A stretch of 9,249 nt of DNA from an uncultured Clostridia bacterium. GTDB lineage: Bacteria > Bacillota_A > Clostridia > TANB77 > CAG-508. Positions 6,616 through 9,249 of the stretch are shown piece after piece. The stretch lies in the NCBI GenBank assembly GCA_947588915.1, contig CANPZA010000059.1, positions 1 through 9,249 of the forward strand, given 5' to 3'. Each line of letters begins with the position of its first letter. The stretch's first letter is position 1. Below the pieces are notes generated by a model that searched no databases, was not told the DNA's origin, and saw only the letters and a list, made by a program, of their open reading frames with translations. The translations under genes were made by a program, and so were the position numbers.

Positions 6616-7622
6616 CTATTCTCTATTTATAATGTAATTCCAAGAATCTATACACATATCTTCTAATGTTTTATTTGCAGTCCATTCTAATTCCTCTTTT
6701 GCTTTTGTTGGATCTGCAAAACAAGTTGCTACATCTCCTTGTCTTCTTTGTACAATTTTATAAGGTACTTTTTTTCCTGTTGTTTTTTCAAATGTTTTTA
6801 CCATGTCAAGTACACTATATCCTTTTCCTGTACCTAGATTATAAATATATAAGCCTTTTCCTTCTCTATCTAGTTTATTTAAAGCTTTTTTATGTCCTTT
6901 TGCTAAGTCTACAACATGAATATAATCTCTTATGCCTGTGCCGATCTTTTGTATTATAATCATTTCCAAATATAGATAATTCTTTTAGTTCTCCGTTTTG
7001 CAACTCTTACAATATATGGCATTAAGTTATTTGGAATTCCTTGTGGCTCTTCACCAATTAAACCACTTTCATGTGAACCAACTGGATTAAAATATCTTAA
7101 TATACATATATCCCAACTATTATCAGATGCATATATATCTTTTAAAATTTGCTCAATAAATAATTTAGTTGTACCATATGGATTTGTAGTTCCACCTATC
7201 CTACAATCTTCTGTTAATGGTATTTTTTCTGGTTGTCCATATACTGTTGCAGATGAACTAAATACAAATTTTTTACATCCATATTTTCTCATGATATCTA
7301 GCAAACAAAGGGCTCCTGAAATATTATTAGTATAATATTCTATTGGTTTTTGTATTGATTCCCCTACAGATTTTAATCCTGCAAAATTTATTACACTATC
7401 TATTTTATTTTCTTTGAATACTTTTTCTAATTTTTCTTTATCTGTACAGTCAATTTCATAAAATTTAAAATCTTTTTTTGTAATTGTTTTTATTTTATCT
7501 AATACTTTAGGGTTACTGTTAGAAAAATTATCTATTATTATTATTTCCTTACCTTCATTTAATAATTCAACTGCTGTATGACTTCCTATATAGCCTGCTC
7601 CTCCTGGTAATAATACTGCCAT
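6616..7622 (-). CDS. galE: UDP-glucose 4-epimerase, reading frame interrupted by two CGG +1 sites
   Basis: GalE interconverts UDP-glucose and UDP-galactose using bound NAD, supplying sugars for glycopolymers. I choose ATG at 7622 ([15 protein letters not shown]) because its GGAG site (GCGGAG) lies 10 nt upstream; a GTG at 7631 would sit against that site. Visible motifs are GGAGYIG (7-13), SSSATVYG (122-129) with catalytic S124, and NPYGTTK (147-153) with Y149 and K153. At K209 the frame meets CGG and would end 11 codons later at 6960. Skipping its C gives [16 protein letters not shown], the normal GalE sequence. Sixteen codons on, GAT CGG CAC needs a second C skip to give [18 protein letters not shown]. 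The rest runs intact to the stop at 6616, for a repaired length of 334 aa, typical of GalE. Residue 6 is Pro where most GalE have Thr. It is followed by argS after 21 nt. Confidence 0.9.
6940..6943 (-). other. galE: CGGC +1 recoding site 2 in galE (Gly227)
   Basis: After the first shift the frame reads AAA GAT CGG CAC AGG. The GalE block DGTGxRDYIHV requires GAT GGC ACA GGC, so one extra C precedes GGC. This is the only one of the four sites with C as fourth base. Without a shift, translation ends after 17 codons, counting CGG, with TAA at 6890-6892. Slippage of tRNA-Asp from GAU to AUC would not re-pair, which again argues for an event at the empty or four-base A site. Confidence 0.87.
6992..6995 (-). 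other. galE: CGGA +1 recoding site 1 in galE (Gly210)
   Basis: The minus strand reads GTT GCA AAA CGG AGA ACT. The family pattern VAxGxxxxLxIFG requires GCA AAA GGA GAA CTA, so one extra C precedes GGA. Without a shift the protein ends 11 codons later at TGA (6960-6962), losing the substrate-binding C-terminal part. A slip from AAA to AAC is possible for tRNA-Lys. Confidence 0.87.
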
Positions 7623-7661
7623 TAATATCACTCTCCGCTTTTTACCTTTTTATTACATTTT

Positions 7662-8546
7662 TTATATCTTACTCTTCCAATTATTAATAATTTCTTCAGA
7701 TATATTCAAATTTCCATTTATTCCTGTTCCCAAATCAATATTTGGTTTAGTTTTTCCATGATAATCACTTCCGCCTGATTTATATAAATTATTTATTTCA
7801 CAAAATCTATTTAAATAATTACTTTGTTCTTCAGTAAATTTAGAATAATAACATTCAAAACCATCAACTTTATAATTTTTAATTATGCTTTTAAAAATCT
7901 TTTCAGAATTATTCCCATATATATAAATATGTGGGACAAAAACAAGTCCACCTGATTTTTTTATTAATTGTATTACATCTTCTACTTTTGGTAATATTTT
8001 TATATTATCTATATAAAAATTACTGTCTCTATTACACATTTCAAATCTATAAAATTTCATATCATTCTTCCATGTTTCTTCACTCAAGAAGAATTTTCTA
8101 TTTTCTTTATTCTTTTTTATTTCATTAAGTACATATGAACTAGCAAAAGCATATTGTGATTTATTGTAATTTTCTTCGAAATTATGTGCAAATTTTATTC
8201 CTAACTTTCCACATATAATGAGTAATTGTTTTAATTCTATTTTATTTTTTTGTTCCTTAGTAATATACATTTTTTTAACTTCTTCATTTATTATATCTGT
8301 ATCTATCCCATATCCAAGCAATTCAATTGGTATATTTTCTACATATGTATTTAATTCTACACCTTTTATTATTTTACCGCTAAAATACTCATTAACATTA
8401 ATTTTTTTTAATTCATCATATGCATAACAATTATTATGATCAGTAATTGAAATATACTTCAACTCTTTATCTTCTGCTTTTTTTAATAATTCTATTACTG
8501 TATCTGTTCCATCTGAATAATTAGTATGCATATGTAAATCTATCAT
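7662..8546 (-). CDS. PHP-domain metal-dependent phosphoesterase
   Basis: The 294-aa protein has the polymerase-and-histidinol-phosphatase (PHP) metal site spread along its length: DLHMHTNYSDGT (3-14; H5, H7, D12), ITDH (34-37), GVEL (62-65, E64), VPH (204-206, H206) and GGSDYHG (258-264). Size and motif order resemble TrpH/YciV-type enzymes (RNase AM or 3',5'-nucleoside bisphosphate phosphatase), but the region between residues 90 and 190 is not diagnostic and the substrate cannot be assigned. The ATG overlaps the Nudix stop as ATGA (8543-8546), so translation of the two is probably coupled, with GGAATGGAAG serving as its ribosome binding region. Pairing with a Nudix hydrolase suggests a role in nucleotide or oligonucleotide clean-up, which is inference. 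The gap to galE is 39 nt with no visible terminator. Confidence 0.85.
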   Translation of the reverse strand: MIDLHMHTNYSDGTDTVIELLKKAEDKELKYISITDHNNCYAYDELKKINVNEYFSGKIIKGVELNTYVENIPIELLGYGIDTDIINEEVKKMYITKEQKNKIELKQLLIICGKLGIKFAHNFEENYNKSQYAFASSYVLNEIKKNKENRKFFLSEETWKNDMKFYRFEMCNRDSNFYIDNIKILPKVEDVIQLIKKSGGLVFVPHIYIYGNNSEKIFKSIIKNYKVDGFECYYSKFTEEQSNYLNRFCEINNLYKSGGSDYHGKTKPNIDLGTGINGNLNISEEIINNWKSKI

Positions 8547-9109
8547 ATATCTTCCATTCCTTTTTCATTATTTTCAAGTTGCTTTGATTTAAATTCTCTA
8601 TATTCTCTTAAAGCTGTCAATATTTCTCTATCAAAAATTGGCTTTTTTGGATTATTAGATATGTTTGTTTGAACCATATATTCAATTTTTGATAAATTAA
8701 CAAATTTAACTTGATGATTTTTTTCCTTTTCACTTTGTGTTAATCTTTTATTACTTTCATTTATATCATCACACGTATGTATTTCATAAAATATTGTATC
8801 TGTAAGCCTATTTATTTCCTTTTTTTGCACTCTATCATAGTAATTTGCATCATAACTTTTTATTCTTAAAAATTTTATTGCTTTATCACTATCAATTTCT
8901 ATTCCTGTTTCTTCAAGTATTTCTCTTGCTATCGCCTGTTGTTCATTTTCTCCTTCCTCAACACCCCCTCCTGGTAGCATATAAAGTCCTGTATATTTTG
9001 TCAATAAACATTGTCCTTTATCATTTATTAAAATTGCCCTTACTTTATTTACTTTTCTTTGTATTTTATCCTCTGTTAAATTAGATTTATTATATTGTAT
9101 TGTTTTCAT
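8543..9109 (-). CDS. Nudix hydrolase
   Basis: Nudix enzymes cleave nucleoside diphosphates linked to another group. The 188-aa protein carries an exact Nudix box GX5EX7REUXEEXGU at residues 48-70 (G48, E54, R62, E63, E66, E67, G69), preceded by a KVRAILIND strand (22-30) and YMLPGGG (43-49). The C-terminal 70 residues are charged and unassigned. The substrate cannot be told from the box alone. The start is set by an AGGAGG site 5-6 nt before the ATG at 9109, and a sigma-A promoter lies about 30 nt further upstream, making this the first gene of the train. Its stop overlaps the PHP gene start by four bases. Confidence 0.9.
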   Translation of the reverse strand: MKTIQYNKSNLTEDKIQRKVNKVRAILINDKGQCLLTKYTGLYMLPGGGVEEGENEQQAIAREILEETGIEIDSDKAIKFLRIKSYDANYYDRVQKKEINRLTDTIFYEIHTCDDINESNKRLTQSEKEKNHQVKFVNLSKIEYMVQTNISNNPKKPIFDREILTALREYREFKSKQLENNEKGMEDI

Positions 9110-9135
9110 TGTCTCCTCCTTAAATTTATATAAAT

Positions 9136-9164
9136 ATTATAACAAGATATTACAACTTTTTCAA
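9136..9164 (-). promoter_or_regulatory. Sigma-A promoter of the Nudix-led gene train
   Basis: On the minus strand TTGAAA (9159-9164) is followed after 17 bp by TATAAT (9136-9141), about 27 nt before the ATG at 9109. The -35 lies in a short tandem repeat, GTTGAAAAA twice plus a partial third copy (9153-9174 on the plus strand as CAACTTTTT units). This duplicates the TTGAAA box 9 bp upstream, but that copy is at the wrong spacing to act with this -10. Confidence 0.75.
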
Positions 9165-9174
9165 CTTTTTCAAC

Positions 9175-9249
9175 AGTAAAAAAGAATAAAAATTTTTCGC
9201 AATAAAAAAAGTAGAAATAATAAGAAAAAACATCAAATTTATGATAAAA
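9175..9249. other. AT-rich upstream region, nothing assignable
   Basis: This is A-rich sequence beyond the promoter up to the window edge. An ATG at 9241 on the plus strand has no ribosome binding site and only two further codons in view, so I do not call a gene. No hairpin of note was seen. Confidence 0.3.

Noticed and set aside
6616..6969. A separate 117-aa gene for the C-terminal part of GalE
   Set aside because: The first residues (MEMIIIQKI) are out-of-frame noise before the DGTG block. There is no ribosome binding site, and the sequence joins galE exactly when the extra C bases are skipped.
5249..6995. Simple homopolymer sequencing errors
   Set aside because: None of the four sites lies in a homopolymer run of the inserted base; the extra base is a lone C before GG each time, while long A and T runs in the window show no errors. 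A motif-specific artefact cannot be fully excluded without reads.

Overview
The window looks like chromosomal DNA of a low-GC Clostridia-type Bacillota: strongly AT-rich, AGA-dominated arginine codons, AGGAGG-type ribosome binding sites, a Clostridia-style cmk-plsC pair, an LCP cell-wall protein and an Asp23-like domain protein. Almost every gene lies on the minus strand.

Layout. 1-96 is the 3' end of an unidentified plus-strand gene, facing an ORF6N/PLD-like minus-strand gene (194-1102) across a shared hairpin terminator. The ORF6N gene has a perfect consensus promoter but an in-frame TAA at codon 67. A mostly empty stretch (1161-1337) leads to a terminator, a tRNA-Thr(CGT) and its own promoter (1338-1493). 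From 1509 to 9109 runs a dense minus-strand gene train, in transcription order: Nudix hydrolase, PHP phosphoesterase, galE, argS, LCP ligase, P-loop/Asp23 protein, a 106-bp palindromic repeat, cmk, plsC. A good promoter lies upstream of the Nudix gene at 9136-9164. Gaps in the train are 1 to about 53 nt except at the palindrome.

Main observation. argS and galE each appear broken by two +1 frameshifts. All four breaks are the same event: one extra C directly before a conserved glycine codon GGN, which puts CGG in the reading frame (CTT CGG A, ACT CGG A, AAA CGG A, GAT CGG C). Skipping that C, or reading CGGN as one four-base glycine codon, restores full-length ArgRS (567 aa) and GalE (334 aa) with canonical motifs. 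I found no other in-frame CGG in any gene of the window, so no CGG here is seen to encode Arg. CGG triplets in the other two frames of intact genes cause no disruption. Four identical, phase-matched insertions in two genes, one normally essential, argue against random decay or random sequencing error. They suggest that this organism decodes CGG by +1 recoding (unassigned CGG with a +1 slip into GGN, or a tRNA-Gly reading CGGN). Because one affected gene is arginyl-tRNA synthetase and CGG is an arginine codon, the sites could also form a feedback loop comparable in logic to the RF2 frameshift. That last step is inference.
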